A stretch of DNA of 64,000 nucleotides, from contig JADJVF010000001.1 of NCBI GenBank assembly GCA_016716705.1, forward strand, positions 186,001 to 250,000. The letters are read 5' to 3'. The first letter of the stretch is position 1, and each line of letters begins with the position of its first letter. Below are positions 42,468-51,524 of the stretch, piece by piece. Made by a program: the position numbers and the translations under genes. The notes below the pieces were generated by a model. It was not told the DNA's origin, did no database searches, and worked only from the letters and a program-made list of their open reading frames with translations. Source of the DNA: Holophagales bacterium. Its GTDB lineage: Bacteria > Acidobacteriota > Thermoanaerobaculia > UBA5066.

Positions 42468-42926
42468 TCACCACGTGTTGTAGGCGGTCCCGTCGAGTGC
42501 CGTCGCCGTCGAACCCGAGTGGATGTCGATGACGCCCGGCGGCTCGTCCGTCGCGGCCTCGGCCGAGGAGGGCTCCTCGAAAACGAGCTCCCACGTGTCG
42601 GCCGCCTTGGTGAAGGGGTCGAGCGGAACCTTCCGGATGTACTTGTCCTGGACCAGGACCTCGAGCGACGCGGGATAGTGGCCCTTGTCGGCCTTGTACT
42701 GGTCGAGGCAGGAGCGGAAGGTGAAGAGGTTTTCCCGGAGCGCGGCCTCCTTGGCCTTGATCGGGGTATTCAGGAGCATCGGGATGCCGATCGACGCCAG
42801 GATGCCGATGATCGCCATGACGACGAGCAACTCTATGAGTGTGAAGCCACGGCGTCGGACGGGAGGGACGGTGTCGGGCAGGGCCGAGGGCGTGCCCACC
42901 GGCACGGTTGTCAGGAGGCTCGTCAT
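42468..42926 (-). CDS. gspG: Major-type pseudopilin (GspG-like)
   Basis: 152 residues. The prepilin site is 'RRRGFTLIELLVVMAIIGIL' with Gly at -1, Phe at +1 and Glu at +5. The leader is long (27 residues); AAGGA is correctly spaced before ATG 42926, so I keep this start, although GTG codons within the leader are alternatives. The mature part is GspG-like: 'LRENLFTFRSCLDQYKADKG', 'HYPASLEVLVQDKYI' and 'VPLDPFTKAADTW'. A calcium-site-like acidic C-terminus is not obvious. It would be processed by a prepilin peptidase not encoded here. Confidence 0.9.
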   Translation of the reverse strand: MTSLLTTVPVGTPSALPDTVPPVRRRGFTLIELLVVMAIIGILASIGIPMLLNTPIKAKEAALRENLFTFRSCLDQYKADKGHYPASLEVLVQDKYIRKVPLDPFTKAADTWELVFEEPSSAEAATDEPPGVIDIHSGSTATALDGTAYNTW

Positions 42927-42928
42927 GT

Positions 42929-43390
42929 TCACCAGTCCTTGTACTTCGTGCCGTCCAGGCCCGTCTTCTCGGAAAGGGAGTAGACGTCGTAGACGTTCTG
43001 CCGCCCCCAGCTGGTCGAGTCGAAGTCGTCCTGCAGGCTTCTCATGCCCCACTCCGCCTCACCCGTCATGGGGTCGACCGGGATCTTCCGGAGGAACTTC
43101 CGCACTTTCTTGACCTGCCCTACCAGCTCGATCCCCTCCACGAGCGTCTCGAGGTCCTTCGGATACCCTTCGGTCGAGAGCTCGACCGGGATCAGCCCCT
43201 GGTCGGAGAGGCGCTTGTGCTCGTCGATGGCCGTGCGCATCGTCCGGAGCGCTTCCTTCAGCTCCATCTCCTTCATCCGCGTCCAGTTGAACCTCGCAAC
43301 CGGGACGATCATCGCCGTCAGCACGAGGATCAGCGTGACGACGACGACGAGCTCGACGAGCGAGTATCCGCGGGCGCGGGACCGGGTCAT
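42929..43390 (-). CDS. Pseudopilin (GspG-like)
   Basis: 153 residues. A short leader MTRSRARG, then 'YSLVELVVVVTLILVLTAMI' with Glu at +5. The body has 'KEALRTMRTAIDEHKRLSDQ', 'YPKDLETLVEGIELVGQVKK' and 'IPVDPMTGEAEWGMRSLQDD', the GspG pattern, and ends 'DGTKYKDW', comparable to the tail of the next pseudopilin ('DGTAYNTW'). It lies directly after the secretin gene (10 bases). The two related genes probably arose by duplication. Confidence 0.88.
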   Translation of the reverse strand: MTRSRARGYSLVELVVVVTLILVLTAMIVPVARFNWTRMKEMELKEALRTMRTAIDEHKRLSDQGLIPVELSTEGYPKDLETLVEGIELVGQVKKVRKFLRKIPVDPMTGEAEWGMRSLQDDFDSTSWGRQNVYDVYSLSEKTGLDGTKYKDW

Positions 43391-43400
43391 CACGATCGCC

Positions 43401-45812
43401 TCAGGGGGCCACCGACAGGGCGACGGCGTTCGCCTCGGGACGGAGCGCGCCGTTCTTGCCGAGCCCGGCCCCGGCCGACAGCCGGAAGAGCGTCTGCCCC
43501 GGGACGAGGGCACGGACGGTGAAACGCGCGAGCGCGCCGCTCGGCAGGCCGACGACTCCCGTCGGCGTCCCGAAGCCGACCCTCACGCGGCCGGGCCCGC
43601 GATCGGCGTCGAGGCGCGTGTTGAGGGCCGCCGAGCCCGTGCGCCAGGGACCGGGCGATATGGTGACGATCTCGGCGACCGCCGGGTCCCATTCGAGGGT
43701 CACCTCGAGGGCTCCGGCGTCGGTCAGCTCGGCCGGCCCGCTGAGCGTCATCGTCGTCGTCTCGCCTGCGGACAGCTCCGGGTTCTCCATCTCGAGGCCG
43801 AGGATCAGCGGTTGCGGCCCCTTGCTCTCGACGAAGCTCGACGAGTCCGACGCCGCGTTTCCGCTCGAGAGGGGCTTCGTCGGCGGCGACGGGACGGGCG
43901 TCGGCTTCGGCACCGCCGGCCCCGGAGCCTTGAACGGGTCGTTCGGGCCGGAGCCCTGGAACAACCCGGCCCCCGGGATCGGCGCAATGGGCGAACCCGG
44001 GTTCGTCGGCGCCACCGGGCGCGAGGCGGGGGACTCGGCGGGCGAATCGAACGGCGTCGCGGGGGCCTGCGGCGATTCGAGACGGACGTTGAGTCCCGAG
44101 AAGCTGACGTTGTTCTCCGTCCCGACCCAGACCGGGATGAGGTCCTCCTCTTCGATCTGCGGGGCACGCGTGATGTGGGGCGTGAGCGTGAGGAAGATGT
44201 CGTTCCGGTCGCCTTCGGTCTTGGTCTGGCCGAAGAGCGGACCGATGAGGGGCAGGTCCGCGAGGAACGGAAGGCCGGTCTTCGTGACCTGCTTGGTCGT
44301 CTGGACGAGGCCCGCGAGGAAGCTCGTCTCGCCGTCCTTCAGCCGGATGTTCGACGTGATCGTCCGGGTCGCGATGATCGGCTGGGCCGGCTGGCCGTTC
44401 TGACCCGCCACCTCGCCCGCCAGGTTCGAGACCTCGACGGTGAGCTTGAGCGAGACCTCCTTGTTGTGGTGGACGCGGGTCTCGACGTCGAGCTTGATGC
44501 CGACGTCCTGGTACTGGAACGACGTCACCGGGACGACGCCGACCTGGCCGATCGCGGTCTGGGTGTTGATGGTCGTCACCGGGATCGGGACGCGGTTGCC
44601 GATGACGAGCTGGGCCTTCTCCCCCTCGGCGATCCGCAGCTGCGGCTGGGCCAGGATCTCCGCCTCGGTGTTCGTCTTGATGAAGTTGATGGCGATCGAC
44701 GGGACCGTGAAGTTGAAATCGGACAGCGAGAGCTTGAGCAGCTCGTCCCAGGGGAGCGACGTGATGGGCGTCTTGCCGTCGCTCCCCGTCGCCGTACCGG
44801 TCGTGATGGGGGCGTACGAAGAGAGCTTGACCCCGAGGTCGAGGAGCTTCTTGGTGCTCAGCTGCAGGAGCTCGACGTCGAGGACGACCTCGGCCTTCGC
44901 CTTGTCGTTCACCTCGATGAGCCGCTCGGCCACCGCGACCTTGTCGGCCGTGTCGCGGATGACGATCGCATTCAGCTGGGTGACGGTCGCCATCCTCCGC
45001 AGGTCGAGCAGGCCCCGGACCATCGCGGAGACGTCCTTCACGTCCCCGTTCGAGAGGAAGAACGTCCGGACGACCTGGTCTTCGTACTCCTTGCGATTCT
45101 GCTGCGTGTCCTGCGCGACGAGGATCGTCTTCTCGTCGATGACCTTGTAGAAGTGCCCCGCCTGCCGCATCGTCGTCTCGAGGGCCTTCTGGAACGTGAG
45201 ACTCCTCAGGTCGATCGTGAACTTGTCGTCCTTCAGCTGCGGGTCGAAGATGACGTTGATCCCGGACGCGGTGCAGAGGGCCTGGTAGATCTTCTTGATC
45301 GGCGTGTCGGGCGGAAACGAGACGTCGATCGGCTTGTCCGAGGCCGGGTTCAGCATCGGCGGGGCGGCCCTGCGGCCCTTCGCCTTCGCCTTGGCCTTCT
45401 CGGTCGGCGACCCTCCGATGGACTCGAGCCGGCGCGCCTCGATCTCCTCGATGACCTTCTTCAGCTCCTGGTGGGCGACGTCGTTCGTCGCGTCGAGCGC
45501 GACGCTCTGCTCGAGCTCCACCTTCGCGAGGTCGAGCTGCCCCGCCGAGCGGTGGAGCCGTCCCCGTCCGAGGTGCGTCTGGGCCGCCTGCATTCGCGAG
45601 CGGAAGAGCGCCGATTCGTACTTCTTGTTCCCCGGCTCGAGGGACGCCGCCTTCTGGTAGGCCATGACGGCCATGTCCCAGTGCTGCAGCTGCTCGTAGT
45701 CCTGCGCCTCCCGGAACGCGCGCTCGGAGGCGCAGCCGGAAGCGCCCACGGCCAGGGCGAGGGCGGCGGCGAGAAGGAGGGCTCGGGGCGGTCGCGGTCT
45801 GTGAACGGTCAT
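43401..45812 (-). CDS. gspD: Secretin (GspD/PilQ-like) lipoprotein with cohesin-like C-terminus
   Basis: 803 residues. A lipoprotein signal ends at Cys27 ('GASGCASERAF'). TPR-like helices follow (30-130, 'MAVMAYQKAASLEPGNKKY'), then secretin N0 ('IDVSFPPDTPIKKIYQALCT', about 157) and N1 domains ('VVRTFFLSNGDVKDVSAMVR'), and the secretin core (about 380-560: 'AQPQLRIAEGEKAQLVIGNR', 'VGIKLDVETRV', 'FLADLPLIGPLFGQTK'). A Pro-rich linker (about 590-660) leads to a beta domain from 'LILGLEMENPELSAGETTTM' that resembles a cohesin. It forms the outer-membrane channel. The cohesin-like end has parallels in other secretins, but its partner is unknown. Confidence 0.9.
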   Translation of the reverse strand: MTVHRPRPPRALLLAAALALAVGASGCASERAFREAQDYEQLQHWDMAVMAYQKAASLEPGNKKYESALFRSRMQAAQTHLGRGRLHRSAGQLDLAKVELEQSVALDATNDVAHQELKKVIEEIEARRLESIGGSPTEKAKAKAKGRRAAPPMLNPASDKPIDVSFPPDTPIKKIYQALCTASGINVIFDPQLKDDKFTIDLRSLTFQKALETTMRQAGHFYKVIDEKTILVAQDTQQNRKEYEDQVVRTFFLSNGDVKDVSAMVRGLLDLRRMATVTQLNAIVIRDTADKVAVAERLIEVNDKAKAEVVLDVELLQLSTKKLLDLGVKLSSYAPITTGTATGSDGKTPITSLPWDELLKLSLSDFNFTVPSIAINFIKTNTEAEILAQPQLRIAEGEKAQLVIGNRVPIPVTTINTQTAIGQVGVVPVTSFQYQDVGIKLDVETRVHHNKEVSLKLTVEVSNLAGEVAGQNGQPAQPIIATRTITSNIRLKDGETSFLAGLVQTTKQVTKTGLPFLADLPLIGPLFGQTKTEGDRNDIFLTLTPHITRAPQIEEEDLIPVWVGTENNVSFSGLNVRLESPQAPATPFDSPAESPASRPVAPTNPGSPIAPIPGAGLFQGSGPNDPFKAPGPAVPKPTPVPSPPTKPLSSGNAASDSSSFVESKGPQPLILGLEMENPELSAGETTTMTLSGPAELTDAGALEVTLEWDPAVAEIVTISPGPWRTGSAALNTRLDADRGPGRVRVGFGTPTGVVGLPSGALARFTVRALVPGQTLFRLSAGAGLGKNGALRPEANAVALSVAP

Positions 45813-45822
45813 GGGCGTCCCT

Positions 45823-46419
45823 TCAGCGGAGGGCGTCGGGCGGAAGGACCGGGATCCGCCGGGTGATCTCGGGCGGCAGCCCGACGAAGGCGAAGTCGAC
45901 CGATTCGCGGCCGACGCGCTTGAGGATGAAGCGGCCGTCGAGAATGTCGCCCTCGCGGGCGTTGATGAGGCGGGGACCGTCCTCGAAAGTGACGATCGGC
46001 TTCTCGCGCGGCCCGAAGACGCCGAGGGCGCGGAAGGGGATCGCCGGGGGGACGATCGGCGTCGCCGTCGGCGTCGGCGTCGGGAGTCGCGGGCCGATGA
46101 ACTGGGCCGAGCCGGGAGCCGGAAACGGCGTCGGCGCCGGCGGAAGCGGCTTCGGGGTCGCCGTCGGGGGTACGTGGAACGAGAAGACGTTTCTCACGAC
46201 GGCGCCGCCGATCTCGCCCCGCTCCTGGTGGAAGGTGAGGGGAGGGATCTCCGAGGCCGCCGGCGGCGTGCCGCCCGGCCGCGCCGCGAGGCGCGTCGTG
46301 GCGCTCCGCGGGGACGCGGGCGTCGCTTCCCCGCCACGCGGCCAGTAGTTGATGACGAGAAGGACGACGAGGAGGGCCAGGAGCGCCAGGAGGCCCTTGC
46401 GGGACGCGAGGGCGCTCAT
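45823..46419 (-). CDS. pilP: PilP/GspC-like inner-membrane connector
   Basis: 198 residues. One N-terminal membrane helix (10-26, 'LLALLALLVVLLVINYW'), a Pro/Thr-rich linker with 'TPKPLPPAPTPFP' and 'PTPTPTATP', and a small C-terminal beta domain: 'PFRALGVFGPREKPIVTFED' and 'LINAREGDILDGRFILKRVG'. This HR-like domain is what links GspC or PilP to the secretin N0 domain. It lies directly before the secretin gene. The ATG overlaps the pilO-like stop (ATGA). PilP is usually a lipoprotein; this copy has a membrane helix as in GspC. Confidence 0.78.
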   Translation of the reverse strand: MSALASRKGLLALLALLVVLLVINYWPRGGEATPASPRSATTRLAARPGGTPPAASEIPPLTFHQERGEIGGAVVRNVFSFHVPPTATPKPLPPAPTPFPAPGSAQFIGPRLPTPTPTATPIVPPAIPFRALGVFGPREKPIVTFEDGPRLINAREGDILDGRFILKRVGRESVDFAFVGLPPEITRRIPVLPPDALR

Positions 46420-47063
46420 CGCGCGGACCTCCCCCTCGGGGCGGCGGCGGGGGCGCGCCCGGCATTTGCGCTCCGCGGGTCGCGGACGGTCCGGATCGGA
46501 CGAAGGGAGCCTGGCCGGAAGTAGTTCGTCAGGGTCATCGTGATTCTCACGAGATCCGGGTCGGCTTCCGTCCCGCCCGACAGGGCGACCTGCTCGACGA
46601 CGAGAAATCGCTTCGAACGCTCGAGACCCGCGAGGAGCCTCTTGACGTCGCCGTACGGGCCGGCGACCCCGAAGGTCATCGTCAGCGAGTCGGTGCCCGG
46701 CTCGTCGGTCGACGTGTACGCGATCGCGTCGGGACGGAGACCGGCGGCGCGCGTCGTCGCGTAGATCTCCTCGATCAGGGGAGCGATCCTGTCCTCGCGC
46801 TTGCCGAGCGTCTCGGAGAAGAAGGCGGTCAGGGCCTCCTGGGTCTCGAAGAGCCTCCGCTCGGAGGCCTCGGCCTTCTCGGTCCGGCGGCGGGAATCGT
46901 CCCGCCGCTTCTCGAGGCTGGCCTTCTCGGACACGAGCGCCCGAAGGCGTTCGTCGTAGAACGTCCGGTAGGAGAGGAGGACGGCGACGTTTCCTGCGAT
47001 GGCGACGAGGAGGATCACGAAGAGGACCCTGCGGTCGCGGAAAGCCGTCGTGGCGCTGCTCAC
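46416..47063 (-). CDS. pilO: PilO/GspM-like assembly platform protein
   Basis: 215 residues. A helix at 13-30 ('VLFVILLVAIAGNVAVLL') is followed by a coiled coil of about 60 residues ('LRALVSEKASLEKRRDDSRRR' region) and a ferredoxin-like domain with 'YGDVKRLLAGLERSKRFLVV' and 'VRITMTLTNYF', standard for PilO. It pairs with PilN in the inner membrane. The C-terminus has a 30-residue basic tail. GTG start overlaps the pilN-like stop as GTGA. Confidence 0.85.
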   Translation of the reverse strand: MSSATTAFRDRRVLFVILLVAIAGNVAVLLSYRTFYDERLRALVSEKASLEKRRDDSRRRTEKAEASERRLFETQEALTAFFSETLGKREDRIAPLIEEIYATTRAAGLRPDAIAYTSTDEPGTDSLTMTFGVAGPYGDVKRLLAGLERSKRFLVVEQVALSGGTEADPDLVRITMTLTNYFRPGSLRPIRTVRDPRSANAGRAPAAAPRGRSAR

Positions 47064-47674
47064 GGCTTCGCCTCCCGGTCGGTGTAGACGATGTCGAGGA
47101 CGAAGCCGCGGCCCTCGACGCTCCCCTGTTCACCGCCGGTCTCGGAGACGGGGGTCGGCGCGTCGAACCACGGGGAGGCGTAGAAGGCCCGGATCAGCTT
47201 CGGAAGGCCGTCGGGGTCGCGCGAGACGAGCGACAGGGCGACGGCGAAGGAGTCTTCGGCGCGGGCTTCCTTCGCGGCGGACTTCCCGGCTTCTGGCTTC
47301 GTGAGGCTGACCGAGACCACGCGGACGTCGTTCGGGAGGGTCTTCTCGAGGCGTGTCAGGAAACGGCTCCACGAGAACGCGCGAAGGCGGGCGAGCTCGT
47401 TGGCCTCCTCGGCCCCCGCCTGCATTCCGGCGAGGTCGAACCGGGCGAGCTTCGCCTCCGCTTCGCGCCCCGAGGCTTCGAAGCGGCCGATCTCGGCGCG
47501 CAACGACGCGATCTCCACCCGCGACTGCCGCGAGCCCTCGAGGTAGGCGTGGACGGTCCGGACGCTGATCGCGGTGAGGACGATCGCGGCGAGAAGGAGG
47601 AAAGCCGCGGCGACGTTGGCGGGCCGGGAGTCGACGAACGGCCTGCGGGCAAGGTTCGGTCTGATGGCGGCCAC
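47060..47674 (-). CDS. pilN: PilN/GspL-like assembly platform protein
   Basis: 204 residues. 'IRPNLARRPFVDSRP' is the short cytoplasmic peptide that in PilN binds PilM (INLLP-like). A membrane helix (about 22-42) leads to a coiled coil and a ferredoxin-like domain: 'WSRFLTRLEKTLPNDVRVVS' and 'DGLPKLIRAFYASPWFD'. GTG start four bases after the pilM-like stop. Confidence 0.86.
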   Translation of the reverse strand: MAAIRPNLARRPFVDSRPANVAAAFLLLAAIVLTAISVRTVHAYLEGSRQSRVEIASLRAEIGRFEASGREAEAKLARFDLAGMQAGAEEANELARLRAFSWSRFLTRLEKTLPNDVRVVSVSLTKPEAGKSAAKEARAEDSFAVALSLVSRDPDGLPKLIRAFYASPWFDAPTPVSETGGEQGSVEGRGFVLDIVYTDREAKP

Positions 47675-47678
47675 GGCG

Positions 47679-48650
47679 TCAACCCACTCCCTGAAGGAGG
47701 CCGACCCCGACGAGCGGGGCGGTGTCCTCGCCCCACTGCGGGAAGCCCAGCGTGCGAAGGGTCGGGAGGAGCGACATCGGCTCCCTGCCGCCGTTCTCCA
47801 TCAGGAACTCCCGGAACCGGATCGAGGCCGGGGCCGACGCCGGGACGACGACGACCTCGCCGGACATGTCGAGCCCGGAGCCGTCCGCCGACGCCCCCCC
47901 GACGAAGGCGGCCGCGAGCCGGATCTCCTGAAGCGCCTGGTCGGGATCCGCGGCCGTCGCCCGGGTCCTCAGGAACCGAACGGCGCCCTTCTCGAGGAAG
48001 ACGGTCGACACGTTCGGTCCGTCGGTGAAGACGACGAGCCCCGTCCCGGCGAGGGCCAGGGAGGCGATCGCCGACACGGCGAGAGCGGCGGGCTCGAGGG
48101 CGCCGATCCGGATCCCGTGGCCGAGAAACGCCGCCTCGAGCGAGGCGATCGTCTCCTCTGGCGAGGCGAGGACGAGGAGACGGGTTCCGCCGTCGGGGGC
48201 CGCTCCCGCCTCGCACCAGGTGATCCGGAGCTCGGGGGCCGGCTCTCCGTACAGGCGGCTCACCTTCCAGCGGAGCATCTCGGCGAGCTCCTTCGGACGT
48301 TTCTGGGCCCCGGGCTCGAGGTCGACCGTCGCGGCCTTCACGAACCGGTCGGGAACGGCGAGCGAGGCCGCCGTCAGGCGGTCCTTCGGCGAGAGTAGGG
48401 ACGAGAGCGCCTGCCCGAGGCCCGGCCCGGCGACGGGAAGACCCGCCGGGCCCTCCCGGAACGTCCCGGGCGGAAGGTCCCTGGAGGAGACGCTCGCCCC
48501 CCCGACCGGGCGCACGCCCCGGGCCTCGCGAGGGAGGGAGACGTGCACGAGGCGGTCCTCCGTCAGGACGAAGGCGTGAGGCGGCCGGCGGAAGGTCCAG
48601 CCCCTGCTCAGGGCGTTGCGGACGCGGGCGGCGAGACCGTCAGTCGACAA
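47679..48650 (-). CDS. pilM: PilM/GspL-type actin-like ATPase-fold protein
   Basis: 323 residues. The actin-like fold of PilM is seen in 'ASLAVPDRFVKAATVDLE', 'ELAEMLRWKVSRLYG', 'ALEPAALAVSAIASLALAG' and 'GTGLVVFTDGPNVSTVFLEK'. Canonical PilM nucleotide motifs are weak, so ATP binding is uncertain. It would sit in the cytoplasm and link the motor to PilN. The start is TTG 48650, overlapping gspE by 11 bases; it is the first usable start in frame and follows AAGGTG. Confidence 0.8.
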   Translation of the reverse strand: MSTDGLAARVRNALSRGWTFRRPPHAFVLTEDRLVHVSLPREARGVRPVGGASVSSRDLPPGTFREGPAGLPVAGPGLGQALSSLLSPKDRLTAASLAVPDRFVKAATVDLEPGAQKRPKELAEMLRWKVSRLYGEPAPELRITWCEAGAAPDGGTRLLVLASPEETIASLEAAFLGHGIRIGALEPAALAVSAIASLALAGTGLVVFTDGPNVSTVFLEKGAVRFLRTRATAADPDQALQEIRLAAAFVGGASADGSGLDMSGEVVVVPASAPASIRFREFLMENGGREPMSLLPTLRTLGFPQWGEDTAPLVGVGLLQGVG

Positions 48651-50277
48651 AGGTCACCTTGTTGATCTCTTTCAGGGTCGTCTCGCCGAGGAAGACCTTC
48701 TTCAGGGCCGATTCCCGGAGAAAGGCCATCCCCTCCTCCTTGGCGGCCTTCTTGATCTCGGCCGCGGGGCGGCGGTCGAGGATGAGGCCGCGGATCCGGT
48801 CGGAGAGGTCGAGGAGCTCGGTGATCGCCATCCGCCCGTAGAAGCCGGTCCCGTTGCACTCGATGCAGCCGCGCCCCTCGTAGAAGGTCACGTCGGCGAT
48901 GTCGGCCGCGGTCAGGGCCGACTCGTCGAGGAGCTGCTTCGTCGGCTCCATCGGCGTCTTGCAGTGAGGGCAGATCTTTCGTACGAGCCGCTGCGCCAGG
49001 ATGCAGTTGAGGGCCGAGACGAAGTTGTAGAGCTCGACCTTCATGTTGAGGAAGCGGCCGAGGACGTCGACGACGTTGTTCGCGTGGACGGTCGTGAAGA
49101 CGAGGTGCCCGGTGAGCGCCGCCTGGACGGCGATCTGGGCCGTCTCCTCGTCGCGGATCTCGCCGACCATGACCTTGTCGGGGTCGTGCCTCAGGATCGA
49201 CCGGAGGCCGCGGGCGAAGGTGAGCCCCTTCTTCTCGTTGACCGGGATCTGCGTGATGCCGCGCAGCTGGTACTCGACCGGGTCCTCGATCGTGACGATC
49301 TTGTCCTCGACCGACTGGATCTCCGACAGGCAGGCGTAGAGGGTGGTCGTCTTTCCCGAGCCCGTCGGGCCGGTGACGAGGACCATGCCGTACGGCTCGC
49401 GGATGAACTTGCGGAGCCGCTTCATCGTCTCGGGGTCCATCCCGAGGACGTCGAGGCGGAGGTTCTTGAACTCGGCGTTCGCCGACTCCTTGTCGAGGAT
49501 CCGGATGACGGCGTCCTCGCCGTGGACCGTCGGCATGATCGAGACGCGGAAGTCGATCGTCCGGCCCTTGACGCGGATCTTGAAGCGCCCGTCCTGCGGG
49601 ATCCGCTTCTCGGCGATGTCGAGCTCCGACATCACCTTGATGCGGCTGATGATCGTCTGGTGGTGCTTCTTGTCGATCGGCTCCATCGCCGGGTAGAGGA
49701 CGCCGTCGATGCGGTACTTGATGACGACGACGTTCTCCTGCGTCTCGATGTGGATGTCGGACGCCCGCCGCTGGATCGCGTTGAAGAGGACCGAGTCGAC
49801 GAGCTTGATGATCGGGCTGGCGTCGGCCGCGATCCGGTCGATCGTCAGGACCTCCTGCCCCTCCTCGTCCTCCCTCACGACCTGCATCCGGAACTCTTCG
49901 GTCGCCTCCTCGAGGACCCGCTGGGTCGACTCGGACTTCTGCAGGATCTCCTGCATCGCGGCCCGCGAACCGACCTTCATCCGGAGGCGCCGCTTGACGA
50001 GGGCTTCGAGCTCGTCGCGCCGCACGACGTCCGTCGGGTCGGTCATCACGACCGTGAGCACCCCGTCTTCCTCGCTCTCCGGGACGAACTCGAAGCGGAG
50101 CATCCACTCGAGCGGCACGCTCTTGAACAGGACCGGGTCGACCCGGAAGGTCCAGAGGTCGACGAACGGGATCCCGAGCCGTCTCGCGACTTCCCGGGCG
50201 CGGCTCTCCTCGGAAGCGGCGTCGAGGACGCGCGGGAAGTCGGGAACGGACGGGACGTCGGACGCGGCTCGGCTCAT
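48640..50277 (-). CDS. gspE: GspE/PilB-family secretion ATPase
   Basis: 545 residues. The N-terminal GSPII_E domain is short ('RRLGIPFVDLWTFRVDP' onward) and lacks the first MshEN repeat present in pilB at 59579. The motor has Walker A 'VTGPTGSGKTTTLYACLS', Asp box 'VTIEDPVEYQL', Walker B 'VMVGEIRDEETAQIA' and His box 'TGHLVFTTVHAN'. The zinc-binding CxxC pairs are 'ICPHCKTP' and 'GCIECNGTGFYGR'. It powers pseudopilus assembly for secretion. It lies between gspF and the pilM-like gene. Confidence 0.94.
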   Translation of the reverse strand: MSRAASDVPSVPDFPRVLDAASEESRAREVARRLGIPFVDLWTFRVDPVLFKSVPLEWMLRFEFVPESEEDGVLTVVMTDPTDVVRRDELEALVKRRLRMKVGSRAAMQEILQKSESTQRVLEEATEEFRMQVVREDEEGQEVLTIDRIAADASPIIKLVDSVLFNAIQRRASDIHIETQENVVVIKYRIDGVLYPAMEPIDKKHHQTIISRIKVMSELDIAEKRIPQDGRFKIRVKGRTIDFRVSIMPTVHGEDAVIRILDKESANAEFKNLRLDVLGMDPETMKRLRKFIREPYGMVLVTGPTGSGKTTTLYACLSEIQSVEDKIVTIEDPVEYQLRGITQIPVNEKKGLTFARGLRSILRHDPDKVMVGEIRDEETAQIAVQAALTGHLVFTTVHANNVVDVLGRFLNMKVELYNFVSALNCILAQRLVRKICPHCKTPMEPTKQLLDESALTAADIADVTFYEGRGCIECNGTGFYGRMAITELLDLSDRIRGLILDRRPAAEIKKAAKEEGMAFLRESALKKVFLGETTLKEINKVTFVD

Positions 50278-50282
50278 CTCCT

Positions 50283-51524
50283 CTAGCCCTTGATGTTGGA
50301 GAGGATCGTGAACATCGGAAGGTATACGGACAGCAGGATCGTAGCGATGACGCCCCCCATGACGATCAGGATGACCGGCTCGATCAGGTTGATGATCGTC
50401 TGGAGCTGCGATTCGATCGCCTCGTCGTAGAAGTCCGAGACGTTCGTCAGCATGTCCTCCAGGGCGCCCGTCGCCTCGCCCACCTTGATCATCTCGACGG
50501 CGAGGGATGTGAACTGGCCCGTCTCCTCGAGGCTCCGCCAGAGCTCGGCGCCCTGCCGCACCTTCGGCACGACGGAGGCGACGGCGTCGGAGACCCTCCG
50601 GTTCCCGATGGAGCCGGTCGAGATCTCCAGGGCCGGCACGAGCGGCGTCCCCGCGCCGACGAGGGTCGACAGGGAGCGGGCGAACTGCGAAAGGGAGAAC
50701 TCGTGGAGGACGCCGCCGATGATCGGGACCTTCAGGAGGAGGCCGTGCACGACGCGGGTTCCCTGGTCGGTCCGCCGCCAGCGGTTGAAGACCAGGACGG
50801 TCGCCACGGTGCCGAGGGTGACCTCGAGGAGGTGCGCCCGCATGAACGTGGCCGTCCCGACGACGGCCACGGTCAGCGCCGGCATCTCGCCGCCGAAGCC
50901 CGAGAAGAACTCCGTGAACCGGGGGATGACGTACGTCATCAGGATGATGATCAGGCCGAGGGAGAGACCGATGAGGACGGCCGGATAGACGAGCGCCCCG
51001 GTGACCTTCCGTTTCACCTGGCCCAGGATCTTCTGGTAGCCGAGGAACCGGCGGAGGACCTTCTCGACCTCTCCCGAGCGCTCCCCCGCCTTGAGCGAGG
51101 TGGCGTAGAGGCGCGGGAAGGCGTCCCCGTGGGAGAGGAACGCGTCGGAGAGGGCCGTCCCGGCGACGAGCTGCTCCCTCACGTCCAGGAGAATCCTTCG
51201 AAAGTGCGGGTTCTTCTGGCGCTCCAGGAGGATGTCGAGGCCCGAGACGACCGGCAGCCCCGCCTTGAGAAGCGCAACGAGCTCCTGGTTGAAGACGAGG
51301 AACTCGTGGATCTTCACGCGGCCTTTCGAACGGAAGGAGCCGGACCGGGGAACGAAGGCCCCGGGCCGGAGGTCGAGGCGCCCCAGCCGGGAGGGGCGTG
51401 CCGAGAAGAGACGGGCCCCCTGCCTCTCCAGCTCCGCGCGGACGGCGGCCTCGCTGGCGGCCTCGATCGTGCGGGTCACCATGCGCCCCTCGGAGGTCCC
51501 GACGCGGCAGACGAACTCCGGCAT
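50283..51524 (-). CDS. gspF: GspF/PilC-family inner-membrane platform protein
   Basis: 413 residues. An N-terminal domain ('FVCRVGTSEGRMVTRTIEAA') precedes two T2SSF helical domains: 'FNQELVALLKAGLPVVSGLD' and 'FARSLSTLVGAGTPLVPALE', each followed by membrane helices ('VLIGLSLGLIIILMTYVI', 'LIEPVILIVMGGVIATILL'). It contacts GspE and turns ATPase motion into pilin insertion. The ATG shares a base with the stop of the secretin-N protein (TGATG). Confidence 0.95.
   Translation of the reverse strand: MPEFVCRVGTSEGRMVTRTIEAASEAAVRAELERQGARLFSARPSRLGRLDLRPGAFVPRSGSFRSKGRVKIHEFLVFNQELVALLKAGLPVVSGLDILLERQKNPHFRRILLDVREQLVAGTALSDAFLSHGDAFPRLYATSLKAGERSGEVEKVLRRFLGYQKILGQVKRKVTGALVYPAVLIGLSLGLIIILMTYVIPRFTEFFSGFGGEMPALTVAVVGTATFMRAHLLEVTLGTVATVLVFNRWRRTDQGTRVVHGLLLKVPIIGGVLHEFSLSQFARSLSTLVGAGTPLVPALEISTGSIGNRRVSDAVASVVPKVRQGAELWRSLEETGQFTSLAVEMIKVGEATGALEDMLTNVSDFYDEAIESQLQTIINLIEPVILIVMGGVIATILLSVYLPMFTILSNIKG

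Noticed and set aside
43044..45866. Open frame on the + strand of 940 codons across the secretin gene
   Set aside because: Antisense to a secretin with clear motifs; low-complexity translation.
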